Positions 1-12,696 are shown, numbered from the stretch's first letter. The stretch: 64,000 nucleotides of DNA from Adiantum capillus-veneris (GCA_014529385.2 CM043946.1:36833558-36897557); one strand, 5' to 3'. The notes: a model not told the origin generated them from the sequence alone. Program-made: numbers and translations.

Positions 1-780
1 TGATGCAAAATTAATGTGCCCTTTTTTCTATCACGATATACTTGGACACCTAGAAAATATGTGAGTGGACCTAAATCTGTGATTTTAAAAGCAGATTGTA
101 TTTCAAATTTAGCATGAGTAATAATTTCAGAACTAGAACCTAGTAAGGCAATGTCATCAACATATAATGCAACTATTAATATTTGTGAGTTGATGTGTCG
201 TGTATATATGTTATCTGTTTTTAGACGTGTAAATCCTCGAGAGAGGAGAAAAGCATTAAAATTTTGATACCACTGGCGAGAATATTGTTTTAAACCATAG
301 GGGGACCGAAGCAGCTTGCATATGAATTCGAACAAAGCTATAGACTCATAGCCAGGTATTTGTAGCGTAGATATCCTCCATAAGATCACCATGAAAGAAA
401 GCGGTGATGACGTCAAGGTGATGCAACTCCAAGTCAAGTAAAGTTGCCAAAGCAAGTAGAACATGTAGAGAAGTCATACGTAAAACAAGTGAAAAAGTCT
501 CATTGTAATCTAAGCCAGGTTCTTGGCTAGAACCACGAACAACTAGACGGGCTTTATAGGGGCAATGGAGCCATGAGGGTTATACTTGCGTCCTAAGACC
601 CATTTGCATGTAACAGCTTTACGACCAAGCGGCAGAGGAACAAGTGACCAGGTTTTATTGTAGATAATAAATCAAGCTCAGATTGCATAGCATCACGCCA
701 ATGAGAGGCTTCAGGACCATGAAGAGCATCAACAACAGAAGGTTGTGTCTCATCATCACCAGAGACAAAAGCATCAGCAT
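1..780 (-). pseudogene. copia reverse transcriptase, partial
   Basis: The minus strand reads YGLKQYSRQWYQNF near 300 and ALYVDDIALLGSSSEI near 130-175, then DLGPLTYFLGVQVYRDRKKG towards base 20. Y-V-D-D is the polymerase active site. The start of the domain (350-780) is broken by frame changes, and the end is off the window. Confidence 0.85.
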
Positions 781-976
781 CACTAGAATCAATGGAAAAT
801 AGGGCTAGTGTAGTGGGACATGTAGGAGAAAAATACTCTTCAAGAAGTGCATCAAGGCGAGATGTAGCATCATATAGGTCAGTGAGAGAGTGGGTACGAG
901 GAGAACTTGGTGATTGACATGGATTGACTGATGTGGAGGTGGAAGGAGAGTTTGGAGAGGTGGGTGGAGGTGCATC

Positions 977-2263
977 TTAATCACGAAGTCGTAAGTAGGC
1001 TGAGTGTAAAGGAGAATGACAAGATGTAGTAGGGGCTGAGGTGGAGGGTAAGGAGTGAGATGTAATAGGATTGGGTGATGGTGAGCGCCGGCTAGGTGAA
1101 TGATAAAGGGTGCGAGAGGCCCTTGGAGCAACGGTAAGATAAGAGGTAGGTTCTTGTATTGCAGGTTGAAGTGGAGTAATGGGATGAGCAACAATGGTAG
1201 GAGGTGGTAGGGCAGCAAGAGGAAGTGGAAGAAGTGGAAGAGGAGGAGGTGGTGCGGTGGGATGTGGTAGAGCACCGACAGTCACAAAAGGATCAAGCAA
1301 GGGGACCCGATATTGTACTAAGGTGGAGGGTGTATCATGTAATGATGAATGAATGTAATTTTGAGGGGTGAGCGAAGTGGATGGTATTGAACTTTGAATG
1401 TAAGGAGTGAGTGTAGGACTTGTGGATAGGAGTGGTGCATCATCAAAAATAAGTGAGAGAGAAAAAAAGAATCGATTGCGTGAGGTATCATATAAGTGAT
1501 AACCTTTGACTCCATGAGGCTCACCATATCCCACAAATAAAGCCTTTATGGCATGGCTTTGTAATTTTGAACGATGCTCGGTAGGGACATAACCATAGAC
1601 AATGGATCCAAAAACACGAAGGTTAGATAGATCAGGTGCACGACCAAACCATAATGTATAAGGAATGGCATCAATGGAGCAATGATGTATATGGTTTTGA
1701 AGGTAGCATGCATTGGTAATGGCTTCTTGCCAATAGCTAGGCGAAAGTGCCGCTACACTAAGCATTGCTCGTGCAAAATTTAGCAAAGTGCGATTTTTAC
1801 GTTCAGCTAAACCATTTTGTTGTGGATTAGCAGGAATGGTAAAACGATGAACAATGCCATGTTTGGTGAAGTCATGACGGAAAAGTGTGTTTTTGAATTC
1901 AGAAACATTGTTAGATTGAGGTGCTTTGAGGCGTGTGTTAAGTTGATTTTCCACGAGTGAATGATATGCGGTAAATGCATGAAAAACAGCGTGCATTGAC
2001 TTTTCTTTTAAAAATGAAATAATGGTGAAACGAGTGTGATCGTCGATGAATGTTATGAAGTATTTGTGTGATGTGAGAGACTTTTGGAGAGGCCCACACA
2101 AATGAGTATTAACAAGTTGTAATGCAGTAGTAGTGCGTGGATGGTGGTGTGGAAAGGGCTGCTGTGCAAATTTTCCATGAATGCAACCTTCACATAAACT
2201 AATGGTGCTATGAGAACAAAATGGAAAGTTTTTTACAAGATGGTGTCTTGCCATGTGTTGCAT
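977..2263 (-). pseudogene. copia integrase, catalytically dead copy
   Basis: It starts with a GAG-pre-integrase zinc-binding stretch (CEGCIHGKFAQ) and runs through the rve integrase core (FITFIDDHTRFT, PQQNGLAERKNRTL), then into the proline-rich linker before reverse transcriptase. The copia DDE triad lies in H-T-D-L-C-G-P, S-D-N-G-G-E-F and the E of AERKNRT. Here the first reads NTHLCGP (D to H) and the second SNNVSEF (D to N); the E is kept. Both aspartates are therefore lost. The frame is otherwise open for over 420 codons. Confidence 0.9.
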
Positions 2264-2487
2264 TGTGCGTACATTGGCATGTCCTAGGCGATAATGCCAT
2301 GGGAGTGTGTTGTGATCATCATTTACATGATGTGTAGCCGAGTGAACTTCATGTACTATGGGAGAACTCCCTAGAAGGTAGAGGCGTCATATCTTCGGAC
2401 ATGAAACCACATAAGTGCGACCACTTGGTAAAGAATGTTTAATTAAACAATGATCATGGAAGAACTCAATGGATGTGCCTATAGAAG

Positions 2488-3203
2488 TTAGTTTGCTAAC
2501 AGAAATGAGATTTTTAGCAAGATAAGGACATAATAAACATCACCAATGGAAATGGTATTACCATCAGAGATCTCGACATTGATTGTGCCGACATCTTTTG
2601 CGGAACGAAACTCATTATTACCAAAGTGTATGTTGAATGAATTTGAAAGCAAGTGATAATTATGAAGCCATGATTTGTTGAAGGTGAGGTGGCATGTAGC
2701 ACATGTATCAAGAATCCAAGTGGTATTGCTATTGATGTCATAGTCATGAGTGGCCATGAAAGCGAGATGAGCGCCTTCATCGGACTCATTATCGGAGTTT
2801 GGAAGAGAGTGAATTGGAGTATTGTATGAAGTGGAGGGTGCATGAGGGTCAGAGACACAATGCGCCTGATCGTGGGAACGGTTATTACCATGTGTGTTAT
2901 GCCAACAATCAGAGGTGCGGTGAAATGATTTAGAGCATATTTTGCAAAATGATTTGTTGAGGCGAAAGCCAGGGCGGGTGGTTTTTGATGTTGTGGTGGA
3001 AGGATGCGAGGATGAAGGACGAGAGTGAGAGTGATGTGAGGTAGAATTAGGATTAGGATTACAGCTACCTCGATAGTTAGGGCAAGTTCGAGATTGACCA
3101 TAACGTGGGCGATGTTGACGTGCAAACATGGCCATGGTGGATGTGGTAGGAGTATTGATGATGGTATTGCATAAGGTGTGCTCTTGGAGAATGACGGTGT
3201 GAG
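2488..3203 (-). pseudogene. copia gag C-terminus (zinc knuckle) and protease start
   Basis: The frame contains a CCHC zinc knuckle, CKICSKSFHRTSDC (CX2CX4HX4C), which binds the RNA genome. It then has the protease-type stretch WILDTCATCHLT. The family consensus is W-I-L-D-S-G-A-T; here the glycine of the D-[ST]-G active-site triplet is cysteine, so the protease is probably dead. The frame is contiguous with the N-terminal gag part once the nested LTR is ignored. Confidence 0.8.
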
Positions 3204-3208
3204 CGGGA

Positions 3209-4344
3209 TGAAAACACACACAGTGCCTCTATAACGATCCGACACACACTCTTGGAAGGATATACACACACACTATGGGGCACCACTCGGCTTACACAAC
3301 ACACCTGGCCGAGACAGGGAACACACCTCTGGAGTGAGAGGAGAGAGACTATCCACTTGCCCACTCCACATAGACACACACACACACACACACACATCCA
3401 AAAAACTCAGCTCAAAAGAGGAGAATTTCTGATGTTTAGATACAATTGAGCTTGGGCCAACACCAATGGGGCAAATAGCTCACACAATATGGGTAAAAGA
3501 AGCCAGATACAATCACAAACGGGAGCAGAAACTTCGCTCATAGGAGGAACTTACACAGAAAAACAGTAGGAAAAGAGTGAGGAATTTGGAAAAATGGACA
3601 GCGCCATCGCGTTCGGAACGGCCCAAAACCCCAGTCTACAATGTCAAAGTGCTCAAATCCGACCTCGGATGAGCAGTTTACGGCCAAAACAGGCTCCAAA
3701 ATGAGCAAAAACACACCTGCGGCTGTTCCTCCTCTCTTCTCCACGTTTTTTTCTGGTCTTCTCTCTGTTTTTTCAGTTCCCACACTTAGCTTTTTTAGTT
3801 GGGCACCCTTGGCCTTTTAGATGACCTCAAACGGACCCCGAACAGGCCAAAAACTGACCTCGCAGTGCATAGTTGTCACCTTTTTGCATCATCCGCACAC
3901 CTGGCACTCAGCTTTTTTCCAATAATGCATCTCGCCACCACGTGAAGTGGCCCCAAAAAGTGGTCCTAATGATGACCTTTCTGCATAACTCTCACCAGAA
4001 AACACCCACGTTGTGTCTGTCCTCATCCGCGTGCAAATATTGACCTCGTTCGCCCTCCTGACGCCACTAGATGCCATCTGACGCACCTGCTGACCTCACG
4101 TCGTCGGCCCGCGGATAGCTTCCTCAAGAAGTTTTACGCGCTACCAACTCCTCCTTATTGTAGAAAAAACACACTAGTATTGATAATAGTGAAAATCGCT
4201 GCACTATGTACATGTTGTCCTACCTGTACACATGTGGGCCCCACATAACCACCTGGCTAAGGAAAATGGGCAATCCGTTATTTGATGCACCATGCATGTA
4301 TATGTACATATGCGCAATCCCTTGCTCCAAAAAACTCCTGACAA
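3209..4344 (-). repeat. Probable solo LTR nested in copia gag
   Basis: This 1,136-bp block interrupts gag. CGGGA flanks it on both sides (3204-3208 and 4345-4349). Deleting the block plus one CGGGA restores an uninterrupted gag frame (…LALIP then AHTVILQEH…). On the minus strand it begins TTGTCAGGAGTTTTTTGGAG and ends GTGTTTTCA, i.e. LTR-like TG...CA ends with one extra T at the start. It resembles the TGTCAGGA start of the gypsy LTR at 59962-60114. No transposase or polymerase gene is inside. Unequal recombination between two LTRs would leave this footprint. A CA microsatellite lies at 3371-3393. Confidence 0.6.
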
Positions 4345-4900
4345 CGGGAATGAGAGCGAGAAGGAAAAGACGAGCGGTGGTGCATGTGGTGATGAAAGGT
4401 TGCCATGAGGATGGTAAAGCGGCCAAGAGTAACATTGCTTGAACACTTGTAGAAAGGTCAACGCCCAAGAGTACGGTCTCATCGAGCAAGAGGCGCCAAG
4501 ACTCCACAAATTTAGAAATATCTTGGTCGTCACCTAGTGTAAGATTCACTAGGTTTTCTTAAGCTCATTATTTGGCTCGCAACATCCTTGTGTTCGTACG
4601 TCTCCTGAAGACGGAGCCATATTTCACGTGAAGTGGTCAATGTTCGCACGGATTTTTTAAGGGATCCTCCATGTGAAGGAGTAGCTCCAAGCGTGCGCTG
4701 GAGTCTAATTTTTCCAAGTCAGTGATGGCTGTGGTGTTAGCCGCCGTTGCGGGGCTAGTTTGGGTAGGGCATAATTCTGTCCCATCAACCATTTTAAGGA
4801 GGTCTTGTTTCTCCATGATTATCCCCATGGTCATACGCCATGGTTGATAGTTTTTATCATTCAATTTTTCCACCTTGTAGGTTCCGCTAGTCTGAGCCAT
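4345..4900 (-). pseudogene. copia gag, N-terminal part
   Basis: The reading starts MAQTSGTYKVEKLNDKNYQP at 4900. It continues, with two frame changes near 4660 and 4550, through the usual copia capsid region, including EIWLRLQETYE and LAALPSSWQPF. These are the gag signatures 'W..L...Y' and 'LP.SW..F'. It stops at the inserted block at 3209-4344. Removing that block together with one 5-bp duplication joins it in frame to the zinc-knuckle part at 3203. Gag would form the virus-like particle; this copy is broken. Confidence 0.8.
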
Positions 4901-5237
4901 TTTTACAAAACTGATTTGTAAATTGAAAGGTTAAGTGCTTTAATCTTTTTATAGCAAGATTGCAAATTCAGTACTGTAAAGGGTATACCAACTTTCTTGC
5001 TTCATGAAAATGAATCAACGCCAAGGGATGGGTGGTTCGTGTTCTGCACCAAGAGGTCGGCTACCTTTTTTTCTGCGCCAAGAGATTTACAGCGATAAAT
5101 TGTTCTACTTACGATCAGATTTACATAAGAGACGATCTCTATTCTTTTTTCTGTTTGCATGCTCACGTGCTAGCCTTGAAGGCAGGCGCTGGAATGTGGC
5201 CCTTTGCTTGCTGTGTGTGAGGGCTCCCCTTAGTCTG

Positions 5238-5248
5238 CGATGATACCA
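5238..5248 (-). other. Primer-binding site (tRNA-iMet type)
   Basis: The minus strand reads TGGTATCATCG immediately after the LTR end. Copia elements typically carry TGGTATCAGAGC, complementary to initiator methionine tRNA, at this place. The first eight bases agree. Confidence 0.75.
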
Positions 5249-5424
5249 TGTAGAGGTTACACACAAGAGAGATAGAGAAGACGACGCACAGAGAGAGAGT
5301 CACGTAGATTAAATAATGTCGTTTCATTAGTGATAGGTGTAGCCTTCTTATACAATATTTGTTTTTGTTCTTCTAATAACTATATTATAAATTTAATGTA
5401 ATTATTAGTAATATTATCACGACA
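5249..5424 (-). repeat. 5' LTR of the copia element
   Basis: On the minus strand this 176-bp block begins TGTCGTGATA and ends CTCTACA, so it has TG...CA ends. It contains a TATA-like stretch (TATAAGAAGG in minus orientation) before a CT-rich tract. It ends directly against the primer-binding site, which fixes its inner edge. The outer edge is set by the TG start and cannot be checked by a target duplication because the other end is outside the window. Confidence 0.75.
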
Positions 5425-6188
5425 GTTCTGAAGACAACCCTACTTCATGATAAGGTAACCAAGGTTTAAAAACTCCTTTAACTCCTATTGAGATCATATC
5501 TATAGCTAAGATCCATGACGGCGAGGGGGTGGGGCTGATGCTCAAGCGAGGAGGTGATCCTCATGCACCGGTGCAGTGGGTCTTCGTGGTGGCAGGATGC
5601 AGTGAAGAATAAAAGGTGGGTAACAAGACCTGGACTCGCTCCACTACGAGTCCACGTCCAAAAAAATGCCCGGCGACTGGTAACTCCTCTTCATAGCCAG
5701 CGGTGTAGATCTCCGCCATTCTACTTGAAGTGCATCTCCTTCCCTCCACACAGCAACTCTCTCTCTCTCTCTCTCTTAGCTCTCAGCTCCCACACACACA
5801 CACACATACCTACGTACACACACACACACACACACAGACATTAAGCTCGTAAGGCACACAAGAGATCTACCCACAATACTACACACAGTTCATCTCCTGC
5901 CTAGTTCTCTGTGCTTGCCCTCCAGTTATTTGTAGATGGTGGTCGATAACGTGGATGCACTCCATCTCGCAATTTTTAGGTGCATTATATAGCTGCCCAG
6001 CTATATATTCATGTTAGCGGCAGACACAGATATCGGCCTTGCAGGACCAACTCTTGCTTCCCATGAACAAGCATGGTGGTCTCTCTCATTGCCACTCTAG
6101 CATCGCTGCCGCCGCTAGAGTCTTCCAAAGCAGCAATGTTGGTCATGAGGATGGTGTTGATTTGGGTCTGTACAATGAAGATATATTG
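5425..6188. other. No gene recognised; two short microsatellites
   Basis: There is a (CT)n tract at about 5759-5778 and a (CA)n tract at about 5794-5838. Open frames here are short and consist partly of simple repeat. I see no conserved domain. Confidence 0.5.
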
Positions 6189-7340
6189 CACTACAAGTTT
6201 TAGACTTTTTCTCAACTTGAGAAAAATGGCACTTTTTCTATCCATTTTCTACTATCAACTAGAAAAAGTCCGACGAGTGTAGATTTGTTGTTTCACTAGC
6301 AAAAGCGATTTTTCTATGCACAATTTTTATAACGCTTGTGATGAAATATCTATGCCATTAAATTCGCCAATGCACTAAGGGTGAAATATTCGCACCTGAT
6401 CCATGCAAAAAGACATGTATAATATTTGTACCTATAAATATATCACCCAATGAGCATTGATAGTGCTTATTTTTTCACATGTATATAGTATTTTCTATCT
6501 ATTTATTAGACTAGAACTAGCTTTTTCATGGAAATCATTTCCGCTCTAATATGTAAACTAGTAATTTTGACAATGATAATTTTTCATGCCTAACAATGTT
6601 TCATGCTATAAAATTTAATACCCTGTAATGTTTTGCATGTACATTTTTAATACCATAGAATATTTGCACCCATAAATTTTTTCCCATGAGGACTATTCAT
6701 TATTTAGCCTCTAATTTTTTATACCTGCATATAATATTTGCATTCAAAAGAATTTTCCCATGAGGATTATTCACTATCTAGCCTCTAATTATAATATAAA
6801 TCTTTCATACCTGTCACCATTCTTACGCTTATGCCTATGAAAAATGACTCATTTCTTTATGAAGATTTTTTCCACTTAGCATATTTCATGCTATAAATAT
6901 TAATAGTTGCTATTTTTTTACATGCATATTTTTTATGCCATAAGTTTTTTGTAGCCAAAATATATTTTTCATGTTTATTATTCATTCTTTAGCATAACGT
7001 TTCTCTAATTATAATGTAAATTTTTCATGCCTATAATATTTCTTACCATGTTTGCACTCGGTGCCCAAGATTTGATGCATGCTAAATTATTCGCTACTCA
7101 AAACAGTTTTTCATTCTATAAAAAGTGATGTTGAAACTCTTTTTTTCAGTGACAATTTTGTCTTTTTCATTAGAATTGGGATATAATCAGTCACGGCACC
7201 GTGAGTATGTCAACGCTATTTTTTTTCTATTGATACTTTTTACAGCGATGAAAAAAAGGAATCTTCTATGAAAATATTCACTAGTGAATTCTTGCTCTAG
7301 ATAGAAAAAATTCATGATGAAAAAATTCTATTAAATACAA
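6189..7340. mobile_element. Remnant of a CACTA-type miniature element (one end seen)
   Basis: CACTACAAGTTTTAGACTTT at 6189 is identical to the inverted right end of the element at 51235-52280. Internally it has a similar palindromic motif (CACGGCACCGTGAGTAT near 7190) and AT-rich repeats, such as two copies of a 'cccatgagga.tattca' phrase near 6680 and 6755. No matching far end was found, so 7340 is only where the similarity fades. It has no coding capacity. Confidence 0.4.
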
Positions 7341-7900
7341 TAAAAAAATTCTCTTAGTTTGTTTCAAAGAAAATATGTTGCTACCTCGATATATCATATT
7401 GAATATGATCCAAAATTTGTATATCCTGATTGATACATGCATATACTTTGGGATAGTTCAAGTTATAAATTTTTTATACATAATGCTTAGTCTTCTACAT
7501 TGAGCAAAAAAGAGCTTTGAAAAGATCAAGAGCATAAATGGTGTTGCACAATACTTCTATCACATATACATATGACATGTTTTTTGCTCGCATTTATTAC
7601 AAATTAGTTATATTTGATTCATATTCATAAAATATGAGATCAAGTAGTAAAACTATAAACAATCACAAAATCTTCTCGAGACATGTCTCACAAAAAGTGG
7701 CTTGTCTACTACAAGGAACATACTTGTTGGATATATATTTAAATAACAAAAACTCAAAAAAGAGAGTAACATCCCAAAATTGCAAGTATCATCCCAATAA
7801 GAGTTTGCTAGTGAAGCTAAATCTAAAGTATTTCAACTTCGTCTTGACCAATGTCTTCTCCTTTGTCCTTAGCAAGCTTCACTTTCTTGCATTGGAATGC
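7341..7900. other. AT-rich intergenic DNA, 3' flank of the SAM-domain gene
   Basis: I see no gene or repeat here that I can name. On the minus strand it follows the stop codon at 7901 and may include the 3' untranslated region. Confidence 0.4.
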
Positions 7901-9368
7901 TCAACTCACCAAAACATCTAATGTCTCGAGTCCTTCGTGAGATTTCTTAAAGTCAAATGATCCCTTAGGAGTTTTCTCTTGAATTTCTTTCAAAAAGTCA
8001 TCAAGTCTACGTTGTCCTCTCCCATAAGCTTCAAAGCAATGGCTTCCTTGTTGATTGATTTATGTTATTGATCTATTACAACCAGCAATCAACCACATAT
8101 CAAGTAAATCTTTAGCTCAAAAAAACTTAAAGTATATGTTCTTTGACATTTACAAAAGGCCCAACGCTAGGTATACATGAATTCACATACATGAGTTAGT
8201 GTTTTGATTCCTTGACGAGAAACATTCATGTTCATCTTCCGAGCAATTGGAATCTACAAAATCAATAAGTCACATAAATTTTGTTAATGAGCTCAAGGGA
8301 ATAAATATAAACAAGTTAATGGTAATATACTTTAGAAGAGTCCTCTTTGTATCTTGCAGGGACTTTTCTCTCCCTCTTTGAAGTTCCATTTGTCTTGACA
8401 ATAGTTGTACTACATGGTTGCTTGTTGGAAACATCCTTATGAACTTATTAAAACATGTTAATATGTAAGATGTAAGTTGAATACATATATTTATTAAAGA
8501 GTTAGTGATATAAACATACTTTCTTTTTCAAGGGAACGCTCTTCTTTGTTTTGTTTTTTCCCTAGCAATAGGACCAAAGCAAAAAATTCAACGAACTACC
8601 ACACAACTATAGCATTCAAGTATATCAATGAACTACCACACAACCATAGCATTAAAGTATTCATGTCAATGATTTTGTGACACTCACCAATTATAGTTTA
8701 CTCACACAAGCAACTTTTTGCTTCTTATATTGTGCATTGTTGATGGGGTTATCATCATCATGAAAGACATACTCAAGTTGAAACAAACATATAGACATTT
8801 AAATACTTAAAGTGTGGTAAATGTACCATTTCAAATGGCTCTGTATCACTCTCCTCATCATTTTCCAAGGGATGCTTTGCAGCCTGCACATAAACTTACA
8901 TTAAATAACTAGAACATTTATAATTACCATAATACTCAGAAAATATACCAAAGGTAGTCTCACAAAATTGTGTATGATAGATATAGAATGGTCTTCAGAG
9001 GGCTTGGTCAAGTCAAACATTTTCTATGTATGCTACAATAAAAAATAAATAAACTTTCAAACTTAGAAAAGCATATGTTTTTGCTTGCTCAAAATTGGTT
9101 TAAGAAGTGTTACTCTTTTGTTTTCATCGGCGGTGTTTTCTAAATCAATGCAAAATCCTGCACTCAAAGGTGATCTACTTGCCACAACATTGATCTACTA
9201 AAGTATACTTAGTTTGTGTAAGTAAAATATACTACAATGTGATGTATTTGAATTTCCAATAACTTTAAAGTACCTCTTTGACTTGCTTGTTTGGAGTCCC
9301 AGTGCCTTGGCCATTCAGCTTTGAAGAAAAAACTTCTATTGAAAACAAAATGCGGTACGAGTGAAGAA

Positions 9369-9641
9369 CATCTTAGTGGCCACCCCGGGGAGGTCACCTA
9401 AGAAAAATGTAACCTATCACGTAAGTTCAACAGAAGGGTATTTAAAGTTCTTAAAACTTACAGAAATATATATACAAAAGGACGTTATTTTTTCAAATTT
9501 GAAAAAAACTTACAGATTTTAAAAGAAACGGGTACATTATATTCCTAGCAAAATTTACAGATAAGTGGTTTTACAAACATGTATGGAACGCACGTGATAT
9601 GGTAGTTTTACACATAGTGAACCCCCCGAGGTGGCCAGATG
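9369..9641. mobile_element. Small foldback element in an intron of the SAM gene
   Basis: The ends are imperfect inverted repeats: CATCTTAGTGGCCACCCCGG at 9369, and a right end that reads CATCTGGCCACCTCGGGGGG when inverted from 9641. It is about 273 bp, has no coding capacity and lies between the exons at 9274-9318 and 9656-9748. No clear target duplication was found, so the superfamily is open. Confidence 0.5.
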
Positions 9642-10799
9642 CTGGTTATACAAACTTGATCAAGCATCTTTGAGTCCCAAGTATCAGCTTTTGTGAAAGA
9701 GGAGGTTGATTTCATATGTGAGGATGATCCATGCAAAATATTTGTCACCTATGAAAACATGTAAATAAATTACTCTAGTATTCATGGAGATAAGTTCAAG
9801 AACACACTCTACAAATACATGTCTTGAATGTCCCAAATCGTATTCAGGAGACAAATTTGTTGGTTCCAAGTAAGTGAAGGCCCTGTTTGGAGTGCCATTT
9901 TCCTTGAGAGCACAAAATTAATACATAAGAAACTCCTCTAAGAAGATATTTAAATATTATGTAATTGACCAACCTCCAATTGAACTTCACAATTATCTTT
10001 CTTCCCTTCTATAGTTGAATTGACACTAGACATTTCTTGTAAAACTGAGGAAAGACTTGTATCCTTGCAAGGTTGTACCTAAAGAGATGTCACAAAAAAC
10101 TAAGCAAAAAATTAAAAAGTATAAGAAAACATTCTTATCAACTCTTTGGAAGTTGTTTTATTCTCATTCATACTTAGATACACAACTAGAACTTCTATCA
10201 CTTGTACCTAGATTCAAATATACCAAGGTGAGTTACTAATCAGTCCAAAAATAACCATATCAAATGACACAACATAAACTCAATCATTACTCACAATTTT
10301 TAATGATGATACTTGTACGAGGCTTCTGGGAATATGAAGTTCAATGGCATCATGATTGATTGATTCAATCTAAACCCTCCATTGGTCATACTTATTTCCA
10401 CCACTTAGCTTTGAAAGAACTACTCCTATGCCAACTTGCTTTGTGTTTGCATCAAGAAATGGAATAAAGCAAAACTGTTGTGGCATACCTTGAAGAAACA
10501 ATCCACATCTACATTGGATACTCTCCTCTAATATGATATTGGATGATCCCATGATAGTCACCTTCTCTTGTAATATACTTGCTGGAACATAGCAAACATC
10601 ATGCACGGTTGGTGTATGCAAGGCTTCGCTATCATTTCCTTGGCTTGCATCTTCCCTATCCAAATTGACTATTATTGCATCCAATTTTTCACCTTCAGTG
10701 ATTTCTCTTGATATCTCCCAGTGAAGCTCCTCCTTTGACATATGATTGCCTTTACTAGTGTTTGGAAAGACACTACAAGAGGTTGTGTGCTCTTGTGAC

Positions 10800-11020
10800 G
10801 CTCTTAGCGACGAAAATACACTGGGTTTTTATAACCCCCGGCGTCGCTATAACCGTCGCTAAAAGCGTCGCTACGAGAGCGTCGCTATCTGCGTCGCTAT
10901 AGGCGTCGCTATATAGCGACGCTCATAGCGACGCAGATAGCGACGCTCTCACAGAAGAGTATAGCGACGCATATAGCGACGCTACAGAGCCATAAATAGC
11001 GACGCTTATAGCGACGCCTG
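10800..11020. repeat. Left subterminal repeats of the CACTA element
   Basis: The 9-mer TAGCGACGC and its inverse recur densely. 10875-10950 forms a 76-base, nearly perfect palindrome made of these units, with only two mismatched pairs. Confidence 0.9.
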
Positions 11021-11382
11021 AGAGAATATTTTTTTGGTGGCAGGGCATTGAATGCCCTGCCACCCATCAACCATATTGTACTTGATTCACTTTTTAAAAA
11101 AAGTGCAAAGATAAATAATAGACCCAAAATAGTCACCCACACGACGCATTGTTTGCAAAATTGACAATTGTACACATCATAGACAAACTGAATTGATTGG
11201 CAAATGTAATAATGACAATTGTACAACATCATAGGCATAAAGAATTGATTGGCAAAAGGAATTGCGGTGACAAATGTAATAATATACATGGTTCAAAAAG
11301 ACGTATAAAATCCGTCTCATGATACATAAGCTATGAGAAACCCTAAACTAATGCTATCTAGCTACGGCTAAACTGACGTCGT

Positions 11383-12696
11383 CTAATCAGACGTTTCATC
11401 GCGTCCAAGCGGCGTATCTGTCGGATTCTGCAAAAAAAGACAATAAGACAGTTTTCAGTAAATATAAACATATAACGACATTTATAAAACAATACAAAAA
11501 ATAAAAAAGAGTAAACCCTAATACTAACCATGCCACCGCGAGAACTGAGAATGTCCATCAGGGCGTTTAAGCCCTTCCTGCCTGCGTACTCGCGCTCGTA
11601 CGGTGTGGGATCACGTCCTGTCATCGACCACTGTCAAAACATACAAAGATTTCATTATGTTAGAACTAAAAAACTCATAAACCCTAAACTATCGAACATG
11701 CATAAAGAGCAATGTGAAAAGACTTACAAAATCGGCCTCAAATGATGCCCATCCACCGCTCCCCAAGTGGTGCGAGCTCCCTGCCTCTACTCGCGCTCTG
11801 GCTGCATCCTTTTGTTGCTTCCACTTGTCGGGATTCTCGCGCGCTGCTTTCTTCGCATTCTTCCAATCTTCTTTGGCCAGCCAATCTGGCCTATTCCACC
11901 CATTCTTGATTGCTTTTTGCACTTCGGAACGCTTGTGTTTGCAGTATTCGCGCATTCGAATCTTCATCAGGTCTTCATTGAAGCGCTGATCCCGTGTTGG
12001 AACGGGAAACTCATCATGAAGTATGCTGATGACTCTGTTTTTTAAATCACTTGGTACTTCACTCCATTTGTTTAGTATATAGTGTCTAAACAGCTGAGAG
12101 CAAAGACCACGCATGCGCGAGATCACCTTCTTGTCGTCATCATCCATGATGATGCCGCCGCTGATGTCGACGGAGTAAGGCAAGCCCTCTGGCTGGTGAC
12201 GCGTGAACCTGGGTGTCCCGGCAGGGGTCTCTAGCGGCGTGTCGATGGGGGTACGGACGTCAGGTGTCTCCATCGGCGTCTGGGCGCCGAAGCGAGGAGT
12301 GTCGAGTGGGGTGGCTCCTGGCGGAGTAGGTAGAGGTATGTAGCTTCTAGGAACAGTCAGCCGTGCAAAACCTGGCGTAGACGGCGATGCTGTGACTGGT
12401 GTGGGGGCGGGCAAAGAAGGGGAGGGTAAAGAGCCTCGTCGAACACGAGGCGGTGTGGAGGCATCGGTGGCGCAATCCCCACAACAACCGCCACCGCCAC
12501 CACTAGAGCGCCGGTGTCTAGACGAGTGTGACGCTCGTCTCGTCGACGCCGAAGCTTCGGAGCGCGCCGAATGCTCCGAAAGAGAGGGAGATGCGGATGG
12601 TGTAGGAACGCGCGATGATGGGCCAGAGCGATGACGCTCCACGTACCACTGTCTCTGCTGCGGTGACAAAGAAGAAAGAAACTCCTCATCATCCAT
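11383..12696 (-). CDS. TnpA-like transposon protein (Transposase_24 type)
   Basis: The start ATG at 12696 lies just after an intron acceptor (TTTAATGCAG). The exons are 11728-12696, 11529-11630 and 11383-11427, with GTAAGT and GTTAGT donors and in-frame joins. The first part is low complexity: serine/arginine rich, then a threonine-proline-rich tract with repeats of the kind 'TPxxTP'. The last part resembles the plant transposase family PF03004: KNRVISILHDEFPVP, RMREYCKHKRSEVQK, RPDWLAKEDWKNAKKAAREN, then a second exon with SMTGRDPTPYEREYAGRKG. It is the likely binder of the TAGCGACGC motif. No stop codons interrupt it. Confidence 0.85.

Larger units (their letters stand above)
1..5424 (-). 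mobile_element. Ty1/copia LTR retrotransposon, 3' end off window
   Basis: Reading on the minus strand from the right: a short 5' LTR, a primer-binding site, gag, a zinc knuckle, a protease motif, integrase and reverse transcriptase, which is the copia order. RNase H and the 3' LTR lie beyond the left edge. Gag is split by a nested insertion at 3209-4344. Several frameshifts, stops and lost catalytic residues show that this copy cannot move by itself. Identification of the superfamily is secure; the lineage within copia was not determined. Confidence 0.9.

Noticed and set aside
805-1275. Long minus-strand frame rich in leucine, histidine and proline
   Set aside because: It is an off-frame shadow of the proline-rich linker after the copia integrase.
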